Positions 52,964 through 62,328 of a DNA stretch of 64,000 bases are shown here, piece by piece. Source of the DNA: Planctomycetota bacterium. Its GTDB lineage: Bacteria; Planctomycetota; UBA1135; UBA2386. Made by a program: the position numbers and the translations under genes. Numbering within the stretch: the first letter of the stretch is position 1; the number at the start of each line of letters is the position of its first letter. The notes under the pieces were generated by a model. The model searched no databases, was not told the DNA's origin, and saw only the letters and a program-made list of their open reading frames with translations. The DNA is taken from NCBI GenBank assembly GCA_020848735.1, contig JADLHO010000118.1:1-64000 (forward strand), read 5' to 3'.

Positions 52964-54124
52964 TCAGGAGGGCGCGCAGGATACGGGGCCTCCGGCCCCC
53001 CGGTCAGTCCGGGCTCGGTGACGCTCCAACCAGGTGAGCTCGCGAACGATGCCAGCGACGAGATCGCGCTCGGGACGCCAGGCGGGGTCGAACACCGACC
53101 AGGTGTAGGTCTCGACCTCCAGCAGGGGCGCCTCGCGCGGCAGGGCCGCGAGCACCCGCTGCAACTCCGCCTGCGTCGAGCCGAGCACGCCCCGGTCGTC
53201 CCAGAACAACGGCACGTGGAAGTGCGTGCGGATGCGGCGCGCGGTCTCGAACTCACGCCGGCGCTGCCGCACCTCGCCGAGGTCGAGCGCGCGGAGTCGA
53301 CCGTCGTCCGCGACGGTCTGGTGGAGGTAGCGCGGCTCGTCGAACGCGAGCAGCAGGTCGAGTGCGGCCCCGTCCCGGAGTTCCAGGCAGCTCGACACCT
53401 GGAGCTTCGCGATCGCGACGTCGCGCGCGTGCAGGCTCGCGAGGGCGAAGAGCGCATCCTCGCCGACCACGGCCAGATGACAGAGATCCACGCAGACCCC
53501 GAGGTGGCGGCGCAGCAGCGCCTCGTCCTCGCTGCGCGCGAACACGCGCCCTTCGAGGAAGTCCGCCGTGTCGATCACGCGCTCGAGCAGGCAACAGGGC
53601 TCGGGCTCGAGCGCGAGCACCGCGACGACGCCGTGCTCCGCCTCGATCCGCGCCAACGCGCGAGCCGCCGCACGGAGTTGCTCCGCCATCGCGTCGAGAT
53701 CACCGCGGCCGAAACCGAGCGGCAGCGTCGAGAGCGGAACGGTCGTCCCCGGCGGCACGAGCTGGGCCACCGCGCGCGCCGCGTCGAGCGTGTAGCCGAG
53801 ACGGCGCGGATCCGCCCAATCCGGGCGATAGACCGCCGCCTTGACGACCGGCGCATGGAAGCCGCCGTACGGGAACACGTTGAGGGTCGCGATGCGCAAC
53901 CGCTCGCGCGCGAGCGCCTCGCGCACCCGATCGCATGCGGCGCGGTCGTGGGCCAGTGCCGCGGCGGTCGCCGCGGTCCACCACACCCCGAGCGGGAACC
54001 CGTCGCCTCCGCCGGGGAACGCGCGGGCCACGGCCGCCGACGGCCCGGCGAGCACTCCCAGCCACTCCTCGAGCGACTCGGCGGGATGCACGTTCCCGCA
54101 GTAGGTGATCGTCGGTGGGCTCAC
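52964..54124 (-). CDS. eboE: EboE-like metabolite-traffic TIM-barrel protein
   Basis: The GTG at 54124 places the family start SPPTITYCGNVHPAESLEEW at the N-terminus; another GTG at 54151 is possible. The 386-residue protein has the xylose-isomerase-like TIM-barrel layout: ATLNVFPYGGFH, STLPLGFG, LALEPEPCCLLE, VCVDLCHLAV, AKLQVSSCLEL and a late EVETYTWSVF. These motifs match EboE, part of a conserved six-gene set (eboABCDEF) linked to moving polyprenyl-type metabolites to the periplasm in other bacteria. No other ebo gene is in the window, so it is solitary here, or the set is dispersed. It lies 7 bp upstream of the ABC operon and may share its mRNA. Confidence 0.8.
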   Translation of the reverse strand: MSPPTITYCGNVHPAESLEEWLGVLAGPSAAVARAFPGGGDGFPLGVWWTAATAAALAHDRAACDRVREALARERLRIATLNVFPYGGFHAPVVKAAVYRPDWADPRRLGYTLDAARAVAQLVPPGTTVPLSTLPLGFGRGDLDAMAEQLRAAARALARIEAEHGVVAVLALEPEPCCLLERVIDTADFLEGRVFARSEDEALLRRHLGVCVDLCHLAVVGEDALFALASLHARDVAIAKLQVSSCLELRDGAALDLLLAFDEPRYLHQTVADDGRLRALDLGEVRQRRREFETARRIRTHFHVPLFWDDRGVLGSTQAELQRVLAALPREAPLLEVETYTWSVFDPAWRPERDLVAGIVRELTWLERHRARTDRGAGGPVSCAPS

Positions 54125-54173
54125 GGCGCGCGCAGAGTCGGTCGCGCGCACGCCGCGCGCAAGGGCGCGCTGC

Positions 54174-56189
54174 TCAGCCGAGCTCGAGGATGCGCTTGTA
54201 GAACGGCGGGACCGCCCGCGGGTCGTCCGTCATCATCACGTGCTTGTCGAGCCAGTCCGGGGCGCGCTTGTCCTGCACCATCACCTTGAACTGACGGCGC
54301 ATCGACTCCCAGTACGGCTCGTTCCCGTGCTGCCCGAAGAACACCACGGGGGACATCTCGATCACGCCCAGCTTCATGTCGGTCATCGTCAGACCGATCT
54401 CCTCGAGCGTGCCGAGTCCGCCGGTGCAGAAGATCTGGAAGCTGGCGATCTCGAACCAGCGCTGGCGGTTGTGCCGGCTGCTGTCCTGGAAGCACTGGTA
54501 GAAGTCGGCGTCCTTGTTGGTCGCCTGGTCGACGGTCTCGATGTAGTTCGCGCCGACGAGCAAGCCGAGGTCGTGCGCGATCACGCTGGCCTGCTGCATC
54601 GCGCCGGGTCCGCCACCGGTCAGGATCGCGAGGTTGTCGCCGAAGAGTCCCTTCAGGCTGGTGAGCAGCTCACGCAGCTTCGCATCGTCGACCGCGGTGA
54701 GCGGCCGGGCCGAACCGTAGATCGCGATGACCAGCGCGTTCTGGAACCGCGCCTCGAGGTGCGGCTGGAGGAAGTAGCCGCGCAGCCCGCGGAAGGTGTG
54801 CACCGCGAGATGGCCCCAGTCCTCGTTGCACCAGAACACCTCGACGCCCAGCGCCGCGTAGTCCGCGAGCCGCGCCTGGTCCTTCGCGGAGAGGAAGGGC
54901 CCGTGCTCGAAGCTCGCGCGGCGGAAGACGATCCGCGCGATGCGCCGATCGATCGCCGCCTTGCAGAGCTCGACGTGCTCGATCAGGTTCGGGAAGTAGC
55001 CGAGCAGCACCGTGGAGCGGGCACCGAGCGGGATCTCCGAGAGCACGCTCGTGCCGAAGATCGGCAGCGGATCGTTGGAGTAGTCGCGCGTCGCGCGCAG
55101 CTTCTCGATGCGATCGCCGTTGCCGTTGGGCGAGTGCCAGACCAGCCGCGGCGCCTCGCCGCGCGCGATCGCATCCCAGTCGTCGACGACCGCGACGAAG
55201 CGGTCGAAGTAGCCGCCGTGCACCGCGGTCTGCAGACGATCGAAGAGCGCCAGCGTGGCGTCGAAGGTGACCTTCTGCCGGAGCTCCGCCGGCGTGCCCT
55301 TGGGCAACACGACCGGGAAGACCCGGACCGCGGGTTCGACGGCCTGGGCCTCGTAGACCCGCGCGCTCACCGAGGGATTGACGATCGTCTCCTGCGAGCA
55401 GTTCGTGAACTCGAGGAACACGCGCGTGCCGCGCGTCCGGACCGGATCGAGCACGATCGCCTGCAGGTGCTTGCCGAGCTGCCCGGGCTCGCGGTCGAGC
55501 ACCACGTAATGACGGTGCAGGAACATCGAGCACGACGTGATGACCCCCTGGCCGGGCTCCATCACGACGTTCTCGACGTCGCGCGCGACCTGCATGCGGT
55601 TCAGCACGCTCCGCCCCTCGGCGCTCGCGAGGATCGTCAGGACGTCGTCGCGGGTCAGCGGCCGCGTCAGGTCGTAGACCCGGCGATGCGTGCGGATCGT
55701 GAAGCGACCGCGCTCGTCGATCGAGTAGGCCGCCGGCAGTTGCAGCGCGCCCTCGCGGATGGCGTCGAGGATCCCGCGGGAGTCGAGCCGCCGCTCCTCC
55801 GGGCAGAACACGAGGCGTCCGATCCGCAGGCCGGGCACCACCGCATCGTGGAGGTACTTGCCGACGTCGTACCCGGGGATGGCGACCTCGAGACGCGCCC
55901 GGAACTGCGCGGCGCCGCGCTCGATCGCGATCGGCGAGGTCGGCGTCAGGTCGATGCCGATGCGTGCGATGCGGCTGCGGGAGGCAAGGACGAGTTCCTT
56001 CTCGCGCCCGGCGACCATGCGTTGGAAGCCGGCCTCCAACGGGATGCGCACCTCGACTTCGCAGCGGTTGGTTTCGCAGGAGAGGACGCGCGCGACGACG
56101 CCGTCGTCGGTCTGCGGCGTCACGTGGACGGGTGCGGTCAACGGTGGGCTCGTCGGTGCGAGGATGCGCTTGGTCGCGGTCACGGTCAT
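54174..56189 (-). CDS. LOG-family (TIGR00730-like) protein fused to a long N-terminal domain
   Basis: The 671-residue protein ends in a LOG/lysine-decarboxylase-like Rossmann domain, roughly residues 435-671. It carries AIYGSARPL, LTGGGPGAMQQAS, VGANYIETVDQATN and CTGGLGTLEEIGLTMTD. The G-G-x-G-T-x-x-E motif is the catalytic phosphoribohydrolase signature that releases free bases from nucleoside monophosphates. The first 430 residues are something else. They have beta-rich VHVTPQTDDGVVARVLSCETNRCEV at the start, and a large middle part with PIFGTSVLSEIPLGARSTVLLGYFP. I do not recognise this part. Most LOG proteins are about 200 residues, so the fusion is unusual. No signal peptide is present. 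Confidence 0.8.
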   Translation of the reverse strand: MTVTATKRILAPTSPPLTAPVHVTPQTDDGVVARVLSCETNRCEVEVRIPLEAGFQRMVAGREKELVLASRSRIARIGIDLTPTSPIAIERGAAQFRARLEVAIPGYDVGKYLHDAVVPGLRIGRLVFCPEERRLDSRGILDAIREGALQLPAAYSIDERGRFTIRTHRRVYDLTRPLTRDDVLTILASAEGRSVLNRMQVARDVENVVMEPGQGVITSCSMFLHRHYVVLDREPGQLGKHLQAIVLDPVRTRGTRVFLEFTNCSQETIVNPSVSARVYEAQAVEPAVRVFPVVLPKGTPAELRQKVTFDATLALFDRLQTAVHGGYFDRFVAVVDDWDAIARGEAPRLVWHSPNGNGDRIEKLRATRDYSNDPLPIFGTSVLSEIPLGARSTVLLGYFPNLIEHVELCKAAIDRRIARIVFRRASFEHGPFLSAKDQARLADYAALGVEVFWCNEDWGHLAVHTFRGLRGYFLQPHLEARFQNALVIAIYGSARPLTAVDDAKLRELLTSLKGLFGDNLAILTGGGPGAMQQASVIAHDLGLLVGANYIETVDQATNKDADFYQCFQDSSRHNRQRWFEIASFQIFCTGGLGTLEEIGLTMTDMKLGVIEMSPVVFFGQHGNEPYWESMRRQFKVMVQDKRAPDWLDKHVMMTDDPRAVPPFYKRILELG

Positions 56190-56420
56190 CGGCAGGTTCC
56201 TGGATGCGCCGATGGGACCGAAGCCACGGGATCGACCTCACGCCCTGCCCAACACGACCCTGCCCCTGCCCGGACGATCCCGTCTTGGGACGCACGACCC
56301 ACGATCCGCGCGCGCCGCGGCCTGGGCTCTGCGCCCCCGCATCCCGCGCACTCGGCGCCGAGACGGGAGATCGACCGATCCGAAGGACCTGCGCCCGACC
56401 CGGAAGGGGCGAGTGCGAAA
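56190..56420. other. Intergenic gap before the tRNA-Gly terminator; no gene seen
   Basis: The 231-bp stretch offers no frame with supporting features, despite short shadow ORFs on both strands. It should carry the promoter of the LOG-fusion gene (minus strand). The terminator hairpin of tRNA-Gly begins right after it. Confidence 0.5.
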
Positions 56421-56464
56421 GTCAAACGCGACCTGCGCCAGCCTTTCGGCTGGCGCAGGTCGCG
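56421..56464 (-). terminator. Rho-independent terminator of tRNA-Gly
   Basis: CGCGACCTGCGCCAGCC (56427-56443) pairs perfectly over 17 bp with GGCTGGCGCAGGTCGCG (56448-56464), leaving a TTTC loop that reads GAAA on the minus strand. On the minus strand the hairpin is followed by TTTGAC. It begins four bases beyond the tRNA's encoded CCA end. Confidence 0.9.
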
Positions 56465-56468
56465 TCGT

Positions 56469-56543
56469 TGGAGCGGGTGATGAGGCTCGAACTCACGACC
56501 CTCACGTTGGCAACGTGATGCTCTACCACTGAGCTACACCCGC
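56469..56543 (-). tRNA. tRNA-Gly (anticodon GCC), CCA encoded
   Basis: On the minus strand the acceptor arms GCGGGTG and CACCCGC pair perfectly, the D arm is AGCTCAGTGGTAGAGC, and the anticodon stem CACGT/ACGTG holds the loop TGCCA with anticodon GCC. The T arm has GTTCGAG. The discriminator is T and CCA is encoded (56469-56471), unlike the tRNA-Ser at 0.7 kb. It is a single tRNA unit ended by the hairpin just downstream. Confidence 0.97.
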
Positions 56544-56660
56544 GGGTGTGAGGACGAGAACGTGTAGGGACTTCGTCCACCCGACGCAAGTACGATTTCG
56601 ACCCTCCTGGGCCTGGACCTGAACCCCTCTTGGCCTTCGTCTGCAAGACCACTCGCCTCG

Positions 56661-58490
56661 ATGAACCCCCGGCCCGTCCGCAACTTCGCCGATCTCGTCC
56701 GACGTTCCGCCGAGCGCTTCGGGGACGCGGTGTTCCTCGAGCGACGCGACGGCCGCGGCGGCGAGCCGACGAGCTTCCGCGCCCTGCTCGACGACGTGCG
56801 CAAGCTCGCCGCAGGCCTCGCCGCGCTGGGCATCCGGAAGGGTGACCGCATCGGGCTCATCGCCGAGAACCGCCGCGAGTGGCTGGTCGCCGACCTCGCC
56901 TGCGCGTGGCTCGGCGCCGCCGACGTGCCGCGCGGCACCGACACCACGCCGGCGGAGCTCGCCTTCCTGCTCACCCACGGCGGCTGCCGCTTCGCCTTCG
57001 TCGAGACGAACAAGGTCGCGCGCGAGCTGCGCAAGCTGCGCGCCTCGCTGCCGCAGCTCGAGATGCTCTGCGTGATGGCGGAACGGAGCGACGACGCGGA
57101 GACCCTCGACTTCGACACCGTGCGGAGCCGGGGCGAGGACTGGCTCGCCGCGCGACCGGGTGAGCTCGAGGCGCTCGCCGACGCCGTCGGCGAGGACGAC
57201 GTGCTCACCGTGATCTACACGAGCGGCACGACGGCGAACCCGAAAGGCGTCACGCTCACGCACGGCAACCTCCTCGAGAACATCCGCATGGTCGAGGAGG
57301 TGCTCGAGTTCGACCCCAACGACCGCGCGATCTCCGTGCTGCCCTCGTGGCACAGCTACGAACGCATCATGGACTACGTGCTGCTCTGGGCCGGCAGCAA
57401 GCTCGTCTATTCCGACCGCCGACGGATCAAGGACGACCTGCGCGCGGTCCGACCGACGATCTTCGTCGCGGTGCCGCGGCTCTGGGAGGTGATCCACGAC
57501 GGAATCGTCGGCCACTGCCGCAAGCAGTCGGGGCTGCGCCGTCGCCTGCTCGAGTTCGTCCTATCGAACTGCCGTCGGATCGGAGCCGGGCGCGCGGGCT
57601 TCGTGCACCGCGCGCTCCACCGCGTGTTCGCCCGCTCGATCCTGCCGCGCTTCCTCGAGGCGACCGGTGGACGACTGCGCATCGCGGTCTCCGGCGGTGG
57701 ATCGCTGCCCGCGCACGTCGACGAGTGCCTGCTCGGCATGGGCATCCCGCTGCTCAACGGCTACGGCCTCACGGAGACGAGCCCCGTCGTCGCGGTGCGG
57801 CGGCCTTCGGACAACTGCGCCTACACCATCGGCCCACCGGTGCCGCGCACGCTCTGCGAGATCCGCGACGAGGCCGGTCAGGTGGTGCCGCAGGGCAAGG
57901 TCGGGGTGATCTGGATCAAGGGCCCGCAGGTCATGCGCGGCTATTGGCGGAACGACGAGCAGACCGCGCAGGTGCTCGTCGGCGGCTGGTTCAACAGCGG
58001 CGATCTCGGCTGCTGGACCGAGCGCGGTCACCTGCGCATCACGGGTCGCGCGAAGGACACGATCGTGCTCGCGGGTGGCGAGAACGTCGAACCCGAACGG
58101 CTCGAGACGCAGATCAAGACCTCGCCGCTCATCGAGCAGGTCATCGTGCTGGGCCAGGACCAGAAGACGCTCGGGGCCCTGATCGTCGCGAACCTCGAGT
58201 GCCTCGCGCAGGAACTCGCGGAGACGGGTTGGGATCTGCGCGACGGAGTGCTGCGCGGCGAGGCCGTGCAGCGTCGCTTCCGCACCGAACTCGATCGTCT
58301 CGTCACGCGGGAGGCGGGCTTCCGCGGCCTCGAGCGCATCGCGCAGTTCCGCGTGCTCGCCGAGCCGATGACGGCCGAGAACGGTCTGCTCACGCAGACG
58401 ATGAAGCTGCGACGGCACGCCGTCGTGGAACGCTATCGGCCGCTGATCGACGAGCTGTTCGGCGGCCAGGCTGCGGACGGCGAAGGCTGA
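56661..58490 (+). CDS. AMP-dependent long-chain acyl-CoA synthetase
   Basis: The ATG at 56661 gives 609 residues with the acyl-activating enzyme motifs. P-loop-like VIYTSGTTANPKGVTLTH, PSWHSYERIMDY, SGGGSLPAHVDECL, GYGLTETSPVVAVRR, WFNSGDLGCWTERGHLRITGRAKDTIVLAGGENVEP and the late lysine in LLTQTMKLRR are all present. The size and the long gap between motifs fit fatty acyl-CoA synthetases (FadD/LC-FACS), which activate long-chain fatty acids with ATP and CoA. It ends inside the convergent thiD gene, a 58-bp coding overlap. No other beta-oxidation genes are nearby. Confidence 0.93.
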   Translation: MNPRPVRNFADLVRRSAERFGDAVFLERRDGRGGEPTSFRALLDDVRKLAAGLAALGIRKGDRIGLIAENRREWLVADLACAWLGAADVPRGTDTTPAELAFLLTHGGCRFAFVETNKVARELRKLRASLPQLEMLCVMAERSDDAETLDFDTVRSRGEDWLAARPGELEALADAVGEDDVLTVIYTSGTTANPKGVTLTHGNLLENIRMVEEVLEFDPNDRAISVLPSWHSYERIMDYVLLWAGSKLVYSDRRRIKDDLRAVRPTIFVAVPRLWEVIHDGIVGHCRKQSGLRRRLLEFVLSNCRRIGAGRAGFVHRALHRVFARSILPRFLEATGGRLRIAVSGGGSLPAHVDECLLGMGIPLLNGYGLTETSPVVAVRRPSDNCAYTIGPPVPRTLCEIRDEAGQVVPQGKVGVIWIKGPQVMRGYWRNDEQTAQVLVGGWFNSGDLGCWTERGHLRITGRAKDTIVLAGGENVEPERLETQIKTSPLIEQVIVLGQDQKTLGALIVANLECLAQELAETGWDLRDGVLRGEAVQRRFRTELDRLVTREAGFRGLERIAQFRVLAEPMTAENGLLTQTMKLRRHAVVERYRPLIDELFGGQAADGEG

Positions 58491-59269
58491 GCCTCGCGGG
58501 CACCGACGGCGATCGCGTCGGGGAGTCCATCGCCCGAATCCGGGGTGTCCGCGATCCACCGCACGACGTCGTCGATCGCATCGGAAACGGCTGCCCTGAG
58601 TTCGACGCCGCGTGCGAGCCGCGCCGCGATGCCGCTCGCGAGGGCGCAGCCGGTGCCGTGCACCGGCCCGCGACGGAGCCGCGCGTGTGCGAACTCACGC
58701 CGCGCCTGCCGCGAGTGGAGCACGTCGATCGCGAGCTCCCCGTCGCCGTGACCGCCTTTCACCAGCACGGCCTCGGCGCCGCGCGCGAGCAGCGCCGCGG
58801 CACCGGCGTCGTGCTCCAATCCGGTGAGCGCCGCGAGCTCCGGCAGATTGGGAGTGAGGATCGCGCCGAGCGGGACGAGCTCGCCGACGAGCGCGCGCGC
58901 GACCGCGGCGGCCTCGCGCGGCCCACCGCCCGCGGTGGCGGAGAGGACCGGGTCGACGACGAGCGCCGGGCGAGGTGACGGCAGCCCCGCGTACCAGGAC
59001 GCGATCACGGCGACGGTCGCCGCGTCGGCGCAGAGCCCGAGCTTGATCGCGTGCGGGACGCCCTCGCGCCGGATCGCATGCAGCATCGCGATCAGCACAC
59101 CGGGATCGGTGGCGTTCGCCGCGACGAAGCCCGTGCGACCTTGCACCGTGAGACAGGTCGGTGCGAGCGCCGGCGACAGACCGAGGCGATGCGCGACCCG
59201 CAGGTCGAGCGCGAGACCGGCGCCGCCGGTCGGGTCGATCCCGGCGAGGACGGCCAGCCGCGCGCTCAT
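58433..59269 (-). CDS. thiD: Hydroxymethylpyrimidine/phosphomethylpyrimidine kinase (ThiD-like)
   Basis: The 278-residue ribokinase-fold protein has the ThiD opening LAVLAGIDPTGGAGLALDLRVA, TCLTVQGRTGF, KLGLCADAATV, VVDPVLSATAGG, LTPNLPELAALTG, VLVKGGHGDG and the anion-hole motif GPVHGTGCALASGIAA. ThiD phosphorylates HMP and HMP-P in thiamine synthesis. It is solitary. Its last about 19 codons run on past the end of the convergent acyl-CoA synthetase gene. The tail (PSPSAAWPPNSSSISGR) looks unconserved, as if the frame was extended into the neighbour. Confidence 0.93.
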   Translation of the reverse strand: MSARLAVLAGIDPTGGAGLALDLRVAHRLGLSPALAPTCLTVQGRTGFVAANATDPGVLIAMLHAIRREGVPHAIKLGLCADAATVAVIASWYAGLPSPRPALVVDPVLSATAGGGPREAAAVARALVGELVPLGAILTPNLPELAALTGLEHDAGAAALLARGAEAVLVKGGHGDGELAIDVLHSRQARREFAHARLRRGPVHGTGCALASGIAARLARGVELRAAVSDAIDDVVRWIADTPDSGDGLPDAIAVGAREAQPSPSAAWPPNSSSISGR

Positions 59270-62200
59270 CGCACCTCGACGCTCACGCTGCGCCGCGTCA
59301 CGCCGTCGGAGGCGATCCGCAGCGTGCGCAGGCCGCGCGGCGCCGCGACCGGCACGGCGAAGACGAGCACGCGCGGCGTCGCGAGCACGCGCGCGAGCGG
59401 TGTGGCGTCGAGGCTCGCGGCGAAGTCCTCGTCATCGAGCGCATGGCCGCGCAGGACGAGCAGGCCACCGGCGTCGACGCTCCCGGGCAACGCGAAGAGC
59501 GGCGCGCGTTGCAGCACGCGATCGATGCCGAGCGCCAGGTCGGCGGCCGCGATCACGCCGTCGTCGTCGGGATCCTCGCCCGCGTTCGCCGGGGCCTCGC
59601 CGAGTCGCGCGGCGAGCGCACGCAGGTCGCGCACGTCCGCCTGTCCGTCGCCGTCCAGATCCGCGCTGAACGTGCGTCGCTCGGCGCAGATGCGCGCGGC
59701 GCCGGACAACGTCGTCGCGCCCGTGACGAGCACGCGGCGCTGGTCGTCGCCGCGCCGGGCGACGATCGCCGGCGCGCCGTCGAACCAGACCGCGAACTCG
59801 GCCCCGCGACGACACGCGGCGCGCGACTCGATCACGACGAGGAGCTCCAGCGACTCGTCGGCCGCGAGCGTGCGCGAGGCCGGCAGGCGCACGCGACCCG
59901 CGGTGTCCGGCACGGCGATCGGTCCGGCGAGGCGGGCATCACCCTGGCCGAGCCGGCCGTCGCGATCGACATCGACGAAGAGCCCGAGGCCGAGCAGCTC
60001 GCGCGAGGCGTCCGCGCTGCCCGCGATGCCGCACTCGAGGGCCTCGAGCGCGATCGCCACGGGGGCGCCGTTGTGGAGCGTGAAGGCGAGGGCGTCGTGC
60101 GCGAGGCCCGGCGCGAAGACGGCCTCGGTGGGTCCCGACGCCGGTGCCCGCAGCTCGAGGGCCGCGCCCGCGTCGAGGCGCGCATCGAAGCGCATCACGA
60201 CGGCATCGCTCTCGCCCTGGTTGCCGGCCTGCAGGGGGTTCGCGCCGATCGGGAAGTCGATCGAGAAGCTCGAACCGACGGCGATCAGCTCGTCACCGAC
60301 CCCGCCCGCGACCACGTCGACGAGCAGATCCTTCGCGGAGCCCCCGGCGTAGCTGATCGCCCGCAGCATCGCGAGGGTCGGATCGAACTGCGCGACGAAG
60401 CCATCGCGCGAGCCGCCGCCGTAGTTCGGCTGCGCGGCGCTCGCCGGGACCGGGAAGCCCAGGCCGGCGGTCCACCCGACCACGGCAAGGCCCCCGCCCG
60501 GGAGGAGGGCGATGCCCTCGCAGGAGTCGTCGCCGGCTCCGCCGAGCATCGTCGCGGCGCGCAACACGGAGAGGTCGGCGGAGAAGCGCGCGACGAAGCC
60601 GTCCTCCAGACCCTGGGTGCGGACCTGGAGCGCATCCGTCGACGCGGGGAAGGTCGCGGCGGCGTCCAGGGCCGAGCGCCCCGCGGCGTAGATCTCGCCG
60701 TCGGGGGCGATCGCGAGGGCGCGCACCTGCTCCGAGCCTTGCCCCCCGAGGTAGCTGCACGCGCTCACGCGGCGGGCGTCGCTCGACATGCGCACGACGA
60801 AGCCGTCCCAGAAGCCGCGCAGGGTCCTCTGCGCGGCGGTCGCGGTGACGGGCAGCGCGGTCGACGCGGTGAGTCCGCCGAAGACGATCGCGCCATCGGG
60901 TGCGATCGCGAGGCCGCCGAGGAAGTCCTGCGCGAAGCCACCGAGGTAGGTCGACCAGAGCAGGTTCGCGCCGCTCGCGTCGAGCTTGGCGACGAAGACG
61001 TCGGGCAGGAAGACGTTGCCGCTGCGGAACTCGGGCTGGATCACCCCCGGCGTCGTCGGGAACGCGTCGGCGGTCGTGTCGCCCGCGGCGACGACGCTGC
61101 CGTCGGGCAGCACTTCGAGCGCGCGCACGAAGTCGTCGCCGACGCGCCCGAGGAAGCTCGACCAGATCAGGCGCGAGCCATCGCTGCTGAGCTTCGCGAC
61201 GAAGCCGTCGCCGATGTTCGCGAGCAGTCCGCCGCCGAAGTAGCTGCGCTGGTAGGCGCCCACGCTCGTCGGGAAGTCCGCGGAGCCGGTCCAACCGCCG
61301 ACGACGAGTTGGCCGTCGGGCGCGAGCGCGAGCGCGTCGATCTCCTCGAGCTCCGAGCCGCCGAGATAGGTCGACCAACGCAGCACGGCGCCGTCGCCGC
61401 TGAGCCGCGCGACGAACGCATCGCGTTGACCCGTCGCGCGGAAGGCACCCGGACTGGTGGGGAAGTCCGGCGAGCCGGCCCAGCCGGCGAGGACGAGGTC
61501 GCCGTCCGGCAGGCGACGCACGCGCCGGCATTCGTCGCTCGCGCTGCCGCCGAGGTAGCTCGACCAGACGAAGCCGGGATCGACGCAGAGTCGCTCGTCG
61601 GAACGCACGCCCTCGACGACGAAGCCGAAGCGCGACGGTCCGAGCACGACCGCACGGCTCGGCACGGCGACCTCGCGAGCATCGCGCACGACGAAGGTCC
61701 GCGGCGGCCGCTGCACGAGCGTGGTCGTCCGACCCGCGCCGAGCGCGGCGACGAGGCGGAGCGAGCCGTCGGCTTCGGCGTGCATCGACTCGGTGCCGAG
61801 GACCTCGATCGAGACCCCGGCGAGGGCGTCGGCATCGCGCACCACGAGGTCGTACGCGAGAGCCGCGGCGCTCGACGCCTCGGTGTCGGCCCGCAGGACG
61901 ACGTCGACCCCGGGCCAGGCGTCGGGGCGGCGCAGGGTCGTCCACGAGTCCGCGGCCGAGACCAGGACCGACCGCTTCAGGACGTGCACCGGGCTCGCGG
62001 CCGCGCCCTCCCCCGTGAAGGGCCGCGAGCCCGGCCCGAAGCGGAAGCGCAGGGTGACGCCGAGGCCGTCCGCGCCGAGCGTCGCGAGCGCGAAGCCGTC
62101 GTCGCAGACGAGGGCCGGTTGCGGCGACCCGAGCGCGGCGAAGCGGACCTCGTCCCCCCACTGCCCCGAATTGGGAACGAAGCGCAGGGGCTCGCGCGGC

Positions 62201-62328
62201 AGCAGCCCCGGCGAGCTCACGCCGGTCATCGCGGGGCCCGTCGTCGGTCCGGGACGGAAACCCAGACCGGTCGCGATGGCGACGACGAGACCGGCGCCGC
62301 AGGCCGCGGCGAGACGCTGTGGGGTCAT
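59266..62328 (-). CDS. Secreted SBBP-repeat protein with dockerin-like EF-hand segment
   Basis: The 1020-residue product has a signal (LAAACGAGLVVAIATGLGF) followed by a DUF7948-like start (LRFVPNSGQWGDEVRFAALG). About eight to nine SBBP beta-propeller repeats occupy residues 250-640, each with WSSYLGGS/WSTYLGGS and DFPTSPGAF-type turns (for example GDLVLAGWAGSPDFPTSPGAF). Near residue 890 come calcium-binding segments DLDGDGQADVRDL and DPDDDGVIAAADLALG, a dockerin-type pair common in planctomycete surface proteins. It would be extracellular. Function is unknown; such proteins are thought to bind surfaces or polysaccharide. The gene overlaps the stop/start of thiD by four bases. Confidence 0.85.
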   Translation of the reverse strand: MTPQRLAAACGAGLVVAIATGLGFRPGPTTGPAMTGVSSPGLLPREPLRFVPNSGQWGDEVRFAALGSPQPALVCDDGFALATLGADGLGVTLRFRFGPGSRPFTGEGAAASPVHVLKRSVLVSAADSWTTLRRPDAWPGVDVVLRADTEASSAAALAYDLVVRDADALAGVSIEVLGTESMHAEADGSLRLVAALGAGRTTTLVQRPPRTFVVRDAREVAVPSRAVVLGPSRFGFVVEGVRSDERLCVDPGFVWSSYLGGSASDECRRVRRLPDGDLVLAGWAGSPDFPTSPGAFRATGQRDAFVARLSGDGAVLRWSTYLGGSELEEIDALALAPDGQLVVGGWTGSADFPTSVGAYQRSYFGGGLLANIGDGFVAKLSSDGSRLIWSSFLGRVGDDFVRALEVLPDGSVVAAGDTTADAFPTTPGVIQPEFRSGNVFLPDVFVAKLDASGANLLWSTYLGGFAQDFLGGLAIAPDGAIVFGGLTASTALPVTATAAQRTLRGFWDGFVVRMSSDARRVSACSYLGGQGSEQVRALAIAPDGEIYAAGRSALDAAATFPASTDALQVRTQGLEDGFVARFSADLSVLRAATMLGGAGDDSCEGIALLPGGGLAVVGWTAGLGFPVPASAAQPNYGGGSRDGFVAQFDPTLAMLRAISYAGGSAKDLLVDVVAGGVGDELIAVGSSFSIDFPIGANPLQAGNQGESDAVVMRFDARLDAGAALELRAPASGPTEAVFAPGLAHDALAFTLHNGAPVAIALEALECGIAGSADASRELLGLGLFVDVDRDGRLGQGDARLAGPIAVPDTAGRVRLPASRTLAADESLELLVVIESRAACRRGAEFAVWFDGAPAIVARRGDDQRRVLVTGATTLSGAARICAERRTFSADLDGDGQADVRDLRALAARLGEAPANAGEDPDDDGVIAAADLALGIDRVLQRAPLFALPGSVDAGGLLVLRGHALDDEDFAASLDATPLARVLATPRVLVFAVPVAAPRGLRTLRIASDGVTRRSVSVEVR

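Noticed and set aside
50903-54289. 1128-residue plus-strand ORF opposite the ABC/EboE genes
   Set aside because: No motif or start signal; it spans several minus-strand genes with clear ATPase, permease and TIM-barrel motifs.
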